A stretch of DNA of 64,000 bases from NCBI RefSeq assembly GCF_014646095.1, contig NZ_BMMU01000015.1, forward strand, positions 1 to 64,000. The letters run 5' to 3'. The notes beneath the pieces are model-generated. The model saw nothing but the letters and a program-made list of their open reading frames with translations. It made no database searches and was not told the DNA's origin. Shown piece by piece: positions 26,433 through 34,280 of the stretch. The DNA comes from Streptomyces lacrimifluminis (GTDB lineage Bacteria; Actinomycetota; Actinomycetes; Streptomycetales; Streptomycetaceae). How positions within the stretch are numbered: the first letter of the stretch is position 1; every line of letters begins with the position of its first letter. The translations under genes and the position numbers were made by a program.

Positions 26433-27389
26433 TCAGGTGGTTTCCGGGTGGCTGCCAGGCCCGCTGGTGCGGGGAGCCAGCGGAGTGGGCGACAGAGTGG
26501 TGTCCTCCTCGCCGGGCTCCAGGAGGGTGTTGGCTGCGCCGACGATGAGCGGGTCGGGGGTACCGACCGCCTCAGGATCCTTGCTGGTGTACTCGATGCG
26601 CGACAACAGACTGCGCATGGCTTCCAGCCTGGCACGGCGTTTGTCGTTGCTCTTGACGACGGTCCAGGGGGCGCGTTCGGTGTCGGTGGCGCGGAACATG
26701 TCGACCTTGGCCTCGGTGTAGTCGTCCCACCGGTCCAGCGAGGCCAGGTCGGTGGGTGACAGCTTCCACTGGCGCACCGGGTCGACCTGCCGGATGGCGA
26801 AACGGGTGCGCTGCTCGGCACGGGACACGGAGAACCAGAACTTCACCAGCAGGACGCCGTCGTCGACGAGCATCCGCTCGAAGGCCGGACACTGCTCGAG
26901 GAACAGCTCGTACTGCTCCTTCGAGGAGTAACCCATCACTCGTTCCACGCCGGCCCGGTTGTACCAGGAACGGTCGAAGAAGACGATCTCTCCCGCTGTC
27001 GGCAGGTGCTGGATGTACCGCTGGAAGTACCACTGACCCGCCTCGCGCTCGGTGGGCTTGTCCAGGGCGACCACGCGCGCGCCACGGGGGTTGAGCCGCT
27101 CGATGAGACGTTGGATGGTGCCGCCCTTGCCCGCCGCGTCGCGCCCTTCACACACGACGACCACGCGCGCGCCGGTTTCCTTCACCCACCGCTGGAGCTT
27201 GAGCAGCTCGATCTGCAGGACGCGCTTGGCCCGCTCGTAGTCGTCGCGGCTGACCTTGCGGTCGTACGGGTGGTTCTCACGCCAGGTCTTGAGGGGGCGG
27301 CCGACTCCGTCCAACAGGATCGGTCGCTCTTGCCGGCTGGTGTCCACGGTCAGCCCGTCCAGCAGCCTGTCGGCCGGTTCAGCGTTCAT
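26433..27389 (-). CDS. ppk2: polyphosphate kinase 2
   Basis: A 318-residue PPK2-family kinase, which moves phosphate between polyphosphate and nucleotides. Walker A is GRDAAGKGGT (82-91), Walker B is FFDRSWYNRAGVE (137-149), and the lid contains SVSRAEQRTRF. The core is a single PPK2 domain, and the last ~40 residues are Pro/Ser/Thr-rich. ATG 27389 follows GGGGAG; extending upstream adds Ser/Gly-rich sequence only. The direction of catalysis cannot be read from sequence. Confidence 0.92.
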   Translation of the reverse strand: MNAEPADRLLDGLTVDTSRQERPILLDGVGRPLKTWRENHPYDRKVSRDDYERAKRVLQIELLKLQRWVKETGARVVVVCEGRDAAGKGGTIQRLIERLNPRGARVVALDKPTEREAGQWYFQRYIQHLPTAGEIVFFDRSWYNRAGVERVMGYSSKEQYELFLEQCPAFERMLVDDGVLLVKFWFSVSRAEQRTRFAIRQVDPVRQWKLSPTDLASLDRWDDYTEAKVDMFRATDTERAPWTVVKSNDKRRARLEAMRSLLSRIEYTSKDPEAVGTPDPLIVGAANTLLEPGEEDTTLSPTPLAPRTSGPGSHPETT

Positions 27390-27521
27390 CACACCACTCC
27401 CCCATGAGCCTGGGTACTCAGTTCCGTACGGTCCCGCCGACTGTCCGGGCAGGACCCGGCCCGACGATGAAGGCCTCACCCGCTCCGGACAGCCACGCCG
27501 ATCGACATGGCCTCGGCGAGG

Positions 27522-27764
27522 TCAGAAGGGCATGCGGCGGCGGGTGCGGCGGCCGGCCGAGCCGCTCCGGCCCACGGCGCGGGAACTCGAGTTGAACGGC
27601 TTGCTGAAAAGCCGGCCCAGGACGCCGGGCGCCTTGCCACCGGCCCGTGCACCGGCGCCGAGCGTACGCTGCGTACCGCGTTCGGGGTGGCGGGAGAGGC
27701 GCGGGATGAAGAAGGCCAGCACGGCCAGGATCACACACACTCCGATGACTCCGGCAATGATCAT
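27522..27764 (-). CDS. small membrane protein (DUF6411-like)
   Basis: An 80-residue protein with one N-terminal helix (MIIAGVIGVCVILAVLAFFIP), then a basic Gly/Arg/Ser-rich tail ending in RRTRRRMPF. The layout matches a small Streptomyces membrane family. The start has AAAGGAG upstream. Function unknown. It lies between PPK2 and a divergent membrane protein gene. Confidence 0.65.
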   Translation of the reverse strand: MIIAGVIGVCVILAVLAFFIPRLSRHPERGTQRTLGAGARAGGKAPGVLGRLFSKPFNSSSRAVGRSGSAGRRTRRRMPF

Positions 27765-28015
27765 GAGTCGGCTCCTTTAAACGGTAAATGGTCGGGAGAA
27801 CACGGGTGCCCCCTCACGCGCTCTCCATGTATTCGGTACCCCTGGTGGTTTCGGCCGGTCGGCCGACGGCGCCCGGCCGAACGCAACATCGCCGACACCT
27901 GCGCGGCCGGTGGGCCTGACCGCGGCGCTTTCTCCACGAATCACTGTTTAAAGGACGAAACGTTGGTGACTCCCCTAAATAAGGATATGCAGGGCGCACG
28001 TTAGGTGGTCTGCCG

Positions 28016-28573
28016 ATGTCAACAGGGACACTTCTAGCGATCATCATTTCCATCGTGGTGGTGATCGTCCTGGCTGCCGCGGCGGCCTGGTTGCTCATGC
28101 GCCGTCGGAAGCTGCGTGAGCGTTTCGGCCCGGAGTACGGCCGAACAGTGGAGGACGCCGACAGCCGCATGGCCGGGGAGCGCGAGCTCAGGGCCCGCGA
28201 GAAGCGGCACGACTCGCTGGACATCAAGCCGCTGGACGACAGGGTCAGGGATCGGTACACCCGGGACTGGACCAGCGTGCAGGACGAGTTCGTGGACCGT
28301 CCAGAGGACGCCGTGCACGACGCGGACCGCCTGGTGACTTCCCTGATGCACGAACGCGGCTACCCGACCCAGGACTTCGATCAACAGCTCAGGGACCTCT
28401 CGGTCGAGCACGGCCGCACTCTCGAGCACTACCAGGCCGCCCACGACGTCAATGTGCTGAGCACCCGTCACGAGGCGACCACCGAACAACTGCGGGGTGC
28501 CATGGTGCACTACCGGACCCTGTTCGACGAGCTGCTCTCCGACGACGGCGGACCCCGCCACACCCCGGCCTGA
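28016..28573 (+). CDS. membrane-anchored acidic protein, paralogue of the next gene
   Basis: A 185-residue protein. Residues 5-27 (TLLAIIISIVVVIVLAAAAAW) form one membrane helix, followed by MRRRKLRERF and a soluble acidic helical domain. The segment WTSVQDEFVDRPEDAVHDADRLV closely resembles the next gene product. Such proteins are common in Streptomyces, often annotated as secreted or membrane proteins, and their role is unknown. The two genes are 61 bp apart and probably co-transcribed. Confidence 0.7.
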   Translation: MSTGTLLAIIISIVVVIVLAAAAAWLLMRRRKLRERFGPEYGRTVEDADSRMAGERELRAREKRHDSLDIKPLDDRVRDRYTRDWTSVQDEFVDRPEDAVHDADRLVTSLMHERGYPTQDFDQQLRDLSVEHGRTLEHYQAAHDVNVLSTRHEATTEQLRGAMVHYRTLFDELLSDDGGPRHTPA

Positions 28574-28634
28574 ACGGCTCGGACAGCCCATCGTCCCGAT
28601 CCGGCAGGCCCAGGCGCCCAGGAACGGAGAAGAG

Positions 28635-29174
28635 ATGCACCGCGAAGACGCACCGGGCACCGCCGCCGCAAGCGGCCTGTCCACCGACGACCTTGCCCAC
28701 CCTCGTGACACGTACGCGCAGGAGGACGCGGCAAGCACTTCGGCCGACATACCGACCTTCCCCGGCGAGAGCACGAACACACCGGACATGCCCGGCGAAG
28801 ACGAGCCCACGGGCGCCGACCCGGGCACCCGGGACGAGGAGAGGGGAGCCGACTCACACACCCAGCACCAGGCGACAGACCCGGGCGCGCGTGCCGAGGA
28901 CGAGGCCCCCCAGCTCCTCACCCCGGAGGATGAGGAGGGGTTCCGCACACGCTGGCAGGAGGTGCAGAACGAGTTCGTGGACGACCCGCGCGACGCCGTG
29001 CACACTGCCGACGCCCTCGTCGCCGAGGTGATGCAGAAGCTGGCCGCGACGTTCGCCGACCACAAACAAGAACTCGAAGGACAGTGGAACCGGGGCGAAC
29101 AGGCGGACACCGAGGACCTGCGTCTGGCACTGCGCCACTACCGCTCGTTCTTCAATCGCCTGCTGGTCACCTGA
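28635..29174 (+). CDS. acidic soluble protein, paralogue of upstream membrane protein
   Basis: A 179-residue protein. The first ~95 residues are disordered and rich in Asp, Glu, Thr and Pro. The C-terminal ~80 residues (RWQEVQNEFVDDPRDAVHTADALV then ALRHYRSFFNRLL) match the C-terminal domain of the preceding membrane protein, so the pair arose by duplication with loss or replacement of the anchor. ATG 28635 follows GGAGAAGAG. Function unknown. Confidence 0.7.
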   Translation: MHREDAPGTAAASGLSTDDLAHPRDTYAQEDAASTSADIPTFPGESTNTPDMPGEDEPTGADPGTRDEERGADSHTQHQATDPGARAEDEAPQLLTPEDEEGFRTRWQEVQNEFVDDPRDAVHTADALVAEVMQKLAATFADHKQELEGQWNRGEQADTEDLRLALRHYRSFFNRLLVT

Positions 29175-29252
29175 CGAGACGTGGCGGCGCGGCAGCAGAG
29201 GCGGAGTGGTCCTCGGCCAGAGAGGACGTCCCCGGTCCCGGAATCCAGGCGG

Positions 29253-29282
29253 TTGACATTGAACTGGACGGTACAGTTTAGT
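29253..29282 (+). promoter_or_regulatory. predicted promoter of the tandem SnoaL gene (leaderless)
   Basis: TTGACA (29253-29258) and TTTAGT (29277-29282) are 18 bp apart. The expected start point, about 7 nt downstream, coincides with the ATG at 29290, and no ribosome site is present, so the transcript is probably leaderless. Confidence 0.6.
29262..29278. promoter_or_regulatory. TetR-type operator, site A
   Basis: AACTGGACGGTACAGTT is an interrupted palindrome (AACTG-n-AC-n-GT-n-CAGTT) lying between the -35 and -10 boxes, an ideal repressor position. Related sites occur at 32214-32260 and 34240-34256 around the TetR gene of this cluster. Confidence 0.65.
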
Positions 29283-29289
29283 TAGCTGT

Positions 29290-30174
29290 ATGGCTTCACC
29301 ACTTGAGCAACAGCCACACACGAACAAACTCCTGGTCGGCCGGTTCCTCACCGATGTCTTCGGCGCGAGGAACGCCGACGCGGTCGCCGACTACGTCGCG
29401 CCGGACCTGGTTCAGCACGGTGCCGACGTCCCGGACGGCGCACAGGCGTTCGCCGATCTCCTGCGCCGCGACCTCGACCGCGGACCTGCGGCGGACCATG
29501 GCGCGGCCGATGCCTCAGGGCCGCTGGACCCGGTGTTCGTCATTGGGGAGAACGACCTCGTCTGCATCTGCCACTACATGCCGCAACCGGACCCGGACTC
29601 CCCCGGCCGCACCTTCGACTATTACGCGTTCACCACCTACCGCATCCGCGACGGACGGATCGCCGAGCGTTGGCCGTCCCACAACAAGATCGCCCCACCA
29701 CAGCTCCCCGCACCGGGTACACCGACGCGGGCGACCACCGTGTCGTCATCCCCTTCGACCGACATCGAGGCGAACAAGCGCCTGGTGGTGGACTTCTACC
29801 GCTGTGTCTTCGACGCGCAGAACCCGGATGCGGTCAAGGACTTCGTGTCCGAGGACTACCTCCAGCACGTCTCGCACTACCCGCCAGGCAGGGCGGGGCT
29901 GGAGGAGTTCGTGCGCAGCCGGTTCCCCGACGGCCCCGTGCCCGCGCCCGCCGAGCCCCTCGTTCCGCCCGCGCTGATCGTCGCCGAGGGCGACATCGTC
30001 GTTGTCGCCGGACTACTGCCCCAGGCCGAACCCGACGGAAGCGGCGCGCTCTACCCGTACTACGTGTACGACGCCTACCGCGTGCGCGGGCAACAGCTCG
30101 TGGAGCACTGGAGCGGCATCACCAAGTCCGCCCCGCCCATGCCCCCCGGTCCCCCGGCCGCCGCCGGGACTTGA
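29290..30174 (+). CDS. tandem SnoaL/NTF2-like protein
   Basis: A 294-residue protein with two NTF2-like domains. Domain 1 (about 8-135) and domain 2 (about 162-285) share a pattern: NKLLVGRFLTDVFGARNADAV versus NKRLVVDFYRCVFDAQNPDAV, then DLVQHGADVPDG versus DYLQHVSHYPPG, and RIAERWPSHNKIAPP versus QLVEHWSGITKSAPP. An SSSPS-rich linker separates them. The family includes cyclases, isomerases and hydroxylase partners. It leads cluster 1 and is probably controlled by the TetR site overlapping its promoter. Confidence 0.8.
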   Translation: MASPLEQQPHTNKLLVGRFLTDVFGARNADAVADYVAPDLVQHGADVPDGAQAFADLLRRDLDRGPAADHGAADASGPLDPVFVIGENDLVCICHYMPQPDPDSPGRTFDYYAFTTYRIRDGRIAERWPSHNKIAPPQLPAPGTPTRATTVSSSPSTDIEANKRLVVDFYRCVFDAQNPDAVKDFVSEDYLQHVSHYPPGRAGLEEFVRSRFPDGPVPAPAEPLVPPALIVAEGDIVVVAGLLPQAEPDGSGALYPYYVYDAYRVRGQQLVEHWSGITKSAPPMPPGPPAAAGT

Positions 30175-30235
30175 CCGGTCGCCGACTCCCTCGGCCTGGT
30201 CGCCCTCGAACACACATACTCGGAAAGACTCATCC

Positions 30236-30856
30236 ATGCCGAAACTGCACGTCGTCATCGGAAGCACTCGTCCCGGCCGACTGGGACTGCCCATCGGCGA
30301 GTGGGCGGCCCGGGCCGCGAAGCAGCACGGCGGCTTCGACGTCGAACTCGTCGACCTCGCCGCGCTCGGCCTCCCGCTGCTCGACGAGCCCGGTCATCCG
30401 CGGGCGGGTCAGTACACCCACGAGCACACGCTCAGGTGGAGCGCCATGGTGGACGAGGCAGACGCCTTCGTCTTCGTCACGCCCGAATACAACTACGGTC
30501 CTCCTGCCGCGCTGCTCAACGCCCTTTCCTTCCTGTACCGGGAGTGGCTCTACAAGCCCGTCGGATTCGTCAGCTACGGCGGCGTCGCAGCCGGTCTGCG
30601 CTCCGTTCAGATGCTCAAGCAGGTCGCGACGACTCTCAAGATGATGCCGATTCCCGAGGCCGTCGCCATACCGTTCGTCTTCAAGCTCATGGACGAGGGC
30701 GGTTTCCGGGCCGACGAACCCCTGGAGGCCGCAGCCACGACAATGCTCGACGAACTCCTGCGGTGGACCGAGGCCCTGCAGCCCCTGCGCCTGAACCCGC
30801 CGCCACAAGCGCCCGCCGCGCCGCCGACGCCGGGAACACCCGTGTCACGGGTCTGA
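30236..30856 (+). CDS. NADPH-dependent FMN reductase
   Basis: A 206-residue flavodoxin-fold reductase. KLHVVIGSTRPGRLGLPIGEW (3-23) is the FMN phosphate loop, and VTPEYNYGPPAALLNAL with YGGVAAGLRSVQ matches the NADPH-dependent FMN reductase family (ChrR/SsuE-like). It would supply reduced FMN or reduce quinones. It follows the SnoaL gene by 61 bp in the same direction and probably serves the cluster's flavin oxygenases alongside the reductase at 33571. The tail from about 180 is Pro/Ala-rich. Confidence 0.85.
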   Translation: MPKLHVVIGSTRPGRLGLPIGEWAARAAKQHGGFDVELVDLAALGLPLLDEPGHPRAGQYTHEHTLRWSAMVDEADAFVFVTPEYNYGPPAALLNALSFLYREWLYKPVGFVSYGGVAAGLRSVQMLKQVATTLKMMPIPEAVAIPFVFKLMDEGGFRADEPLEAAATTMLDELLRWTEALQPLRLNPPPQAPAAPPTPGTPVSRV

Positions 30857-31341
30857 CGCTCCAGCCGCCCTTTGACGTTTCGCCTGGCCGGCCGCCTTGG
30901 GGAGCGTAGCGGGGTGATGCAGGAGACGGGACCGATCCGGGGGGAGGGGGCGCGGTGTGGCCGGCGGGGCGGAGTAGCGCCGTTGCACGCCGGCATGTCG
31001 GGCATCCTCCGCCTCTCCCCCGGCCGCCTTTCGCCGGTCGGACGGCGGCCTGCGCGAGGGCCTGGTCCGGCGCCGACGCGCAACGCCACGCGATGTCATG
31101 TCCCACGTGATCCTCGGCGGCACCATGATCGAATCCGACCACCTCGCCCGCGTCCGAGGCGAAGGCAACGCCTGTGGTGCAGCCGGGACACGAGTCACGC
31201 CGGCTCCCGTCCAGGTCCTGTCAGCCCCGGACGGAGTCGGGGCCGCTACGGACGTTCACTCGGGATGGCACCGCGGCACCACAGCGTCCGTCTCATTGCT
31301 CCCCTGGGTACCGAGATTCGTGGCTCCCGTACTCCGAGTTC
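30857..31341. other. intergenic gap, no supported gene
   Basis: Between the FMN reductase and the ABC-ATPase relic. One plus-strand frame is open from about 31098 and runs into the relic, but before 31330 it shows no domain. Confidence 0.35.
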
Positions 31342-31440
31342 CGGTGACGAGGCCGGGCACCATCACCGGGTTCCTCGGCCCGGACGGTGCCGGCGAGTCC
31401 CTCACCAGGCGTGTGTCCGGCGGCTGGACGCACCGTCCAG
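31342..31440 (+). pseudogene. relic of an ABC transporter ATP-binding protein N-terminus
   Basis: The frame reads TRPGTITGFLGPDGAGESLT, matching the ABC Walker A region (GTVTGFLGPNGAGKST), but with the catalytic Lys replaced by Glu. No other ATPase motif follows; the frame runs out within about 15 codons at a stop beside the TetR gene. Such Walker A starts are typical of drug-efflux ATPases. This is a decayed fragment. Confidence 0.65.
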
Positions 31441-31446
31441 TGCCTG

Positions 31447-32148
31447 TCAGGAGTTCGCCCGCGACAGCCACGGGAAGACCTGACTGATCGCAGAATCGGG
31501 GGCATCCGGCAGGTCGTCGGAGCGCAGGCCCCGCAGGAAGATGGCCGTCACCCACCGGGCGTACGCCTCGAAGTGGACCGGGTCCCGGTCGGCCTCCAGG
31601 TCCAACAGCGCGTCCATCTGCGGCCCGGCCACCGTCATACGCACGAACAGTCCCGCATGGACCTCCGCGTCGGGAAGGACACCGCCGCGCTGCCGCGCGT
31701 CCTCGCGGAGCGCCGCGGCCACCAGACCGACGACGTGGGGTACACCGAGGGACCGAAGCGTCTCGGTCAGTTCGGGGCGGCGGGCCGCCTCGACGGTCAG
31801 GACACGGATGAAGGCCAGATAGTACGGGGCGGTCGTGGCCTGGAGGAGCTTCAGGACGATGCGCGCCAGCCTCTCCTGGGGATCATCGACGGAGGCCAGC
31901 ATCGTCTGGTCAAGGTCGAAGTCGAGGGAGGCTCCTCCGCAGGCGATCACCGCCCGGAACAGCTCCAGCTTGTCGCCGAAGTGGGCGTAGACGGTCGTCT
32001 TCGAGACTCCGGCCTGCGCCGCCACGGCATCCATCGAGGTTTGGTCGAAGCCGAGTTCGAGGAACAGCTCGACGGCCGCGTCGAGTATGGATTCCCGTTT
32101 GCTCCGTCCACCCGCGCCCGCGCGCTGGGGACGCCCCTGTGCAGCCAT
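31447..32148 (-). CDS. TetR/AcrR-family repressor of cluster 1
   Basis: A 233-residue regulator. The HTH is SKRESILDAAVELFLELGFDQTSMDAVAAQAGVSKTTVYAHFGDKLELF, and the C-terminal part belongs to the TetR ligand/dimer domain (FVRMTVAGPQMDALL, FEAYARWVTAIFLRGL). ATG 32148 follows GAGGAG. It is divergent from the first oxygenase gene, and the 140-bp spacer has several palindromes of one type, one of them overlapping its own -35 box, so autorepression is likely. The ligand is probably a cluster substrate or product. Confidence 0.88.
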   Translation of the reverse strand: MAAQGRPQRAGAGGRSKRESILDAAVELFLELGFDQTSMDAVAAQAGVSKTTVYAHFGDKLELFRAVIACGGASLDFDLDQTMLASVDDPQERLARIVLKLLQATTAPYYLAFIRVLTVEAARRPELTETLRSLGVPHVVGLVAAALREDARQRGGVLPDAEVHAGLFVRMTVAGPQMDALLDLEADRDPVHFEAYARWVTAIFLRGLRSDDLPDAPDSAISQVFPWLSRANS

Positions 32149-32188
32149 CTCACTCCTCGCCACGTCCCGGCCCAGGTGAGAGCCGGTA

Positions 32189-32217
32189 TATATCTCATGC
32201 CTTGACCTTTTACTGAA
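32189..32217 (-). promoter_or_regulatory. predicted tetR promoter
   Basis: On the minus strand TTCAGT (32212-32217) and GATATA (32189-32194) are 17 bp apart. The -35 overlaps the first operator (32214-32234), consistent with autoregulation. Confidence 0.55.
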
Positions 32218-32260
32218 CCCTACCGTACGGTTCAACTGTACTGAACAGTGCAGTTCAGTT
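32214..32260. promoter_or_regulatory. tandem TetR-type operators, site B
   Basis: Three linked elements. 32214-32234 is a 21-bp near-perfect palindrome with TGAACC/GGTTCA ends and a TAC-n-GTA core. 32234-32250 (AACTGTACTGAACAGTG) fits AACTG-n-AC-n-G-nn-CAGT. 32244-32260 (AACAGTGCAGTTCAGTT) is an overlapping variant. They fill the space between the divergent tetR and oxygenase genes. Confidence 0.65.
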
Positions 32261-32289
32261 CGGTTCGGTTGGACCATGAAGGAGCTTCC

Positions 32290-33534
32290 ATGAGCAGGCC
32301 CCCCTCTCCGCACCTCAGCGACCGCGGTCGCCACATCCGGGACGAGATACGCAGCCTCATCCCCCTGCTGCGGGAGGAAGCGCAGGCGGGAGAAGAGCTC
32401 GGTGCCCTCTCCCCTGAGACGCTGAGGGCGATACACGAAGCGGGGGTCTTCAAGACCGCCCTGCCTGTCGAACTGGGTGGCTACGCGCTCGGGGCGCGAG
32501 ACACCGTGGAGATCATCACAGCGCTCGGCGAAGGCGACGGATCCGCCGCCTGGACGGTCTTCGTGGCCGGCGGCATCCGCAATGTCCTCCGTTTCCCCCA
32601 ACAGACCGTCGACGAGACCTTCAAGGAGATCGACACCTGGATCGGCCCTCTGGTCGTCGGTGCCTCCGTGTTCTCCACCAGCGTGGGATCGGCCCGCCGG
32701 ACGGACGGCGGGTGGCTGGTTTCCGGCAAGTGGGCGTTCGGCAGCGGGTGCAAGCACGCGGCCTGGGCGGCCGTGGGCGTGACCTGCGAGGACTCGCAAG
32801 GCCGACCACGCCGGGCGATGGCGCTGCTGGGCCGCGAGCAGTACACGATCCTGGACGACTGGAAGGTCATGGGCCTGAAGGCCACCTCCAGCAACAGCAT
32901 CACCGCCGAGGAGGAGGCGTTCGTACCCGATCACCGCTTCGTCGACCTGGCCGACTTCCCCGCGGTCATGGACAGCGTGCGGGACCGCTACACCGGCATC
33001 GGGTTCCGCAACGACACCCGCGCGCTCATGCTGATCACCTGTCTCAGCAACGTGGCCGTCGCGCTCGGCATGGCCCGCGGCACCCTCGACTGCTTCGTCG
33101 AGCAGGCCAAGGCCCGCAAGCCGTTCAACCTGCCCTACCCCACCGTTGCGGACATGCCGTCGACCCAGGTGACCGCCGGAACGGCCCGCGCGATGATCAA
33201 CGCGGCGGAGGCGACCATCCTCGGCCATGCCGACGAAGTGGACCGCCGCGCCCTGGCCGGAATCGGGTTCACGGGTGACGAGGAGTCCGAGATCACGATG
33301 GACCTCGTCTACGCGGTGCGACTGTGCGCGGACGCCATCGACAGGCTCCAACTCAGCCTCGACTCCTCCACGGTGAGCCTCAGGAACCCGATCCAGCGCT
33401 TCGCGCGGGACGTACGCGTGCTGGCCACCCATGGCGCGATCCGCTTCGACCCGCTGGCAGAGCTCAGCGGCCGACAGCTCCTCGGGTTCGAACCGTTTCC
33501 CATGTTCGCCGGTGGCGTGCCCCAGGTGGGCTGA
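32290..33534 (+). CDS. acyl-CoA-dehydrogenase-fold flavin-dependent oxygenase 1
   Basis: A 414-residue protein of the acyl-CoA dehydrogenase superfamily, closest in layout to group D two-component monooxygenases (HsaA, 4-hydroxyphenylacetate hydroxylase C2). Features are an N-terminal helical domain with PVELGGYALGARD (58-70), a beta domain with GKWAFGSGCKHAAW and DDWKVMGLKATSSNS, and C-terminal helices with NPIQRFARDVRVLATHGAIRFDP. Such enzymes hydroxylate phenolic rings with reduced flavin from a separate reductase, here probably the next gene (36 bp away). The start follows GAAGGAG. Confidence 0.82.
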   Translation: MSRPPSPHLSDRGRHIRDEIRSLIPLLREEAQAGEELGALSPETLRAIHEAGVFKTALPVELGGYALGARDTVEIITALGEGDGSAAWTVFVAGGIRNVLRFPQQTVDETFKEIDTWIGPLVVGASVFSTSVGSARRTDGGWLVSGKWAFGSGCKHAAWAAVGVTCEDSQGRPRRAMALLGREQYTILDDWKVMGLKATSSNSITAEEEAFVPDHRFVDLADFPAVMDSVRDRYTGIGFRNDTRALMLITCLSNVAVALGMARGTLDCFVEQAKARKPFNLPYPTVADMPSTQVTAGTARAMINAAEATILGHADEVDRRALAGIGFTGDEESEITMDLVYAVRLCADAIDRLQLSLDSSTVSLRNPIQRFARDVRVLATHGAIRFDPLAELSGRQLLGFEPFPMFAGGVPQVG

Positions 33535-33570
33535 GCCGATCGGCACAGATGAAGAAAGAGAGGGATGACC

Positions 33571-34146
33571 ATGTCGATCAATGAGCACGGGCCCCGTGGG
33601 CCCGTCAATGCGAACTCCGGCCTCCAGCCGCAGCCCGTACCAGTGGCACCGACGGACCCGCAGGCCCTGCGAGAGGCATTCGGCTCCTACCCCAGCGGGG
33701 TGATCGCGGTGTGCGGAATGGTGCAGGATCACCCCGTCGGAATGGCGGTGAGCTCCTTCACCTCCGTATCGATGGCTCCGCCCCTCGTCTCGGTGTGCCT
33801 CCAGACCTCGTCCCGCACCTGGCCGAAGCTCAGGCAACTGCCGCGACTGGGCCTGAGCGTCCTGGGCGAGCAGCAGGGTGCGGTGTGCCGCGCACTGGCA
33901 GGGGCCGAGGAGAACCGGTTCGCCGAGGTGCACTGGGAGACGACCGGCGAAGGAGCGGTGGTCCTTCCCGGTGCGGTCACCTGGTATGCCTGCACGCTCC
34001 GCGCCGAACTCCCGGCGGGTGACCACACCATCGCCCTGCTGGAGATAGATCGCCTGTGGGCGCTGCCGTCGGCCGAGCCCTTGGTCTTCCACGGAAGCCG
34101 TTTCCGGCGTCTCGACAACAGCGACCGGTCGGCCGTACCCGCCTGA
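33571..34146 (+). CDS. flavin reductase (HpaC-like)
   Basis: A 191-residue FMN-binding split-barrel reductase. EAFGSYPSGVIAVCG, GMAVSSFTSVSMAPPLVSVCLQ and the C-terminal GDHTIALLEIDRLW are family hallmarks. It reduces FMN or FAD with NAD(P)H for a partner oxygenase. ATG 33571 is preferred over 33565 because AGAGGG is then properly spaced. The first ~25 residues are disordered. It is the only HpaC-type reductase for three oxygenases in this cluster. Confidence 0.87.
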   Translation: MSINEHGPRGPVNANSGLQPQPVPVAPTDPQALREAFGSYPSGVIAVCGMVQDHPVGMAVSSFTSVSMAPPLVSVCLQTSSRTWPKLRQLPRLGLSVLGEQQGAVCRALAGAEENRFAEVHWETTGEGAVVLPGAVTWYACTLRAELPAGDHTIALLEIDRLWALPSAEPLVFHGSRFRRLDNSDRSAVPA

Positions 34147-34239
34147 GGCGGGCCGCCATGGGGTTGATGCCGGCGCCTCCGGGTGCCCTCGCGATCCGTT
34201 TCCCGACCTCTTCACCTTTATTCACACCCACAAACTGAA

Positions 34240-34256
34240 CTGCACAGCTCAGTGCA
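34240..34256. promoter_or_regulatory. TetR-type operator, site C
   Basis: AACTGCACAGCTCAGTG fits AACTG-n-AC-n-G-nn-CAGT, as at sites A and B. It lies 25 bp before the second oxygenase gene. Confidence 0.55.
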
Positions 34257-34280
34257 CGAAAGAGAAATGACGGTGTTCCG

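Noticed and set aside
27940..28015. Possible stress-sigma promoter before the membrane protein gene at 28016
   Set aside because: AT-rich patches are present, but no -35/-10 pair fits SigB-type or housekeeping consensus with correct spacing.
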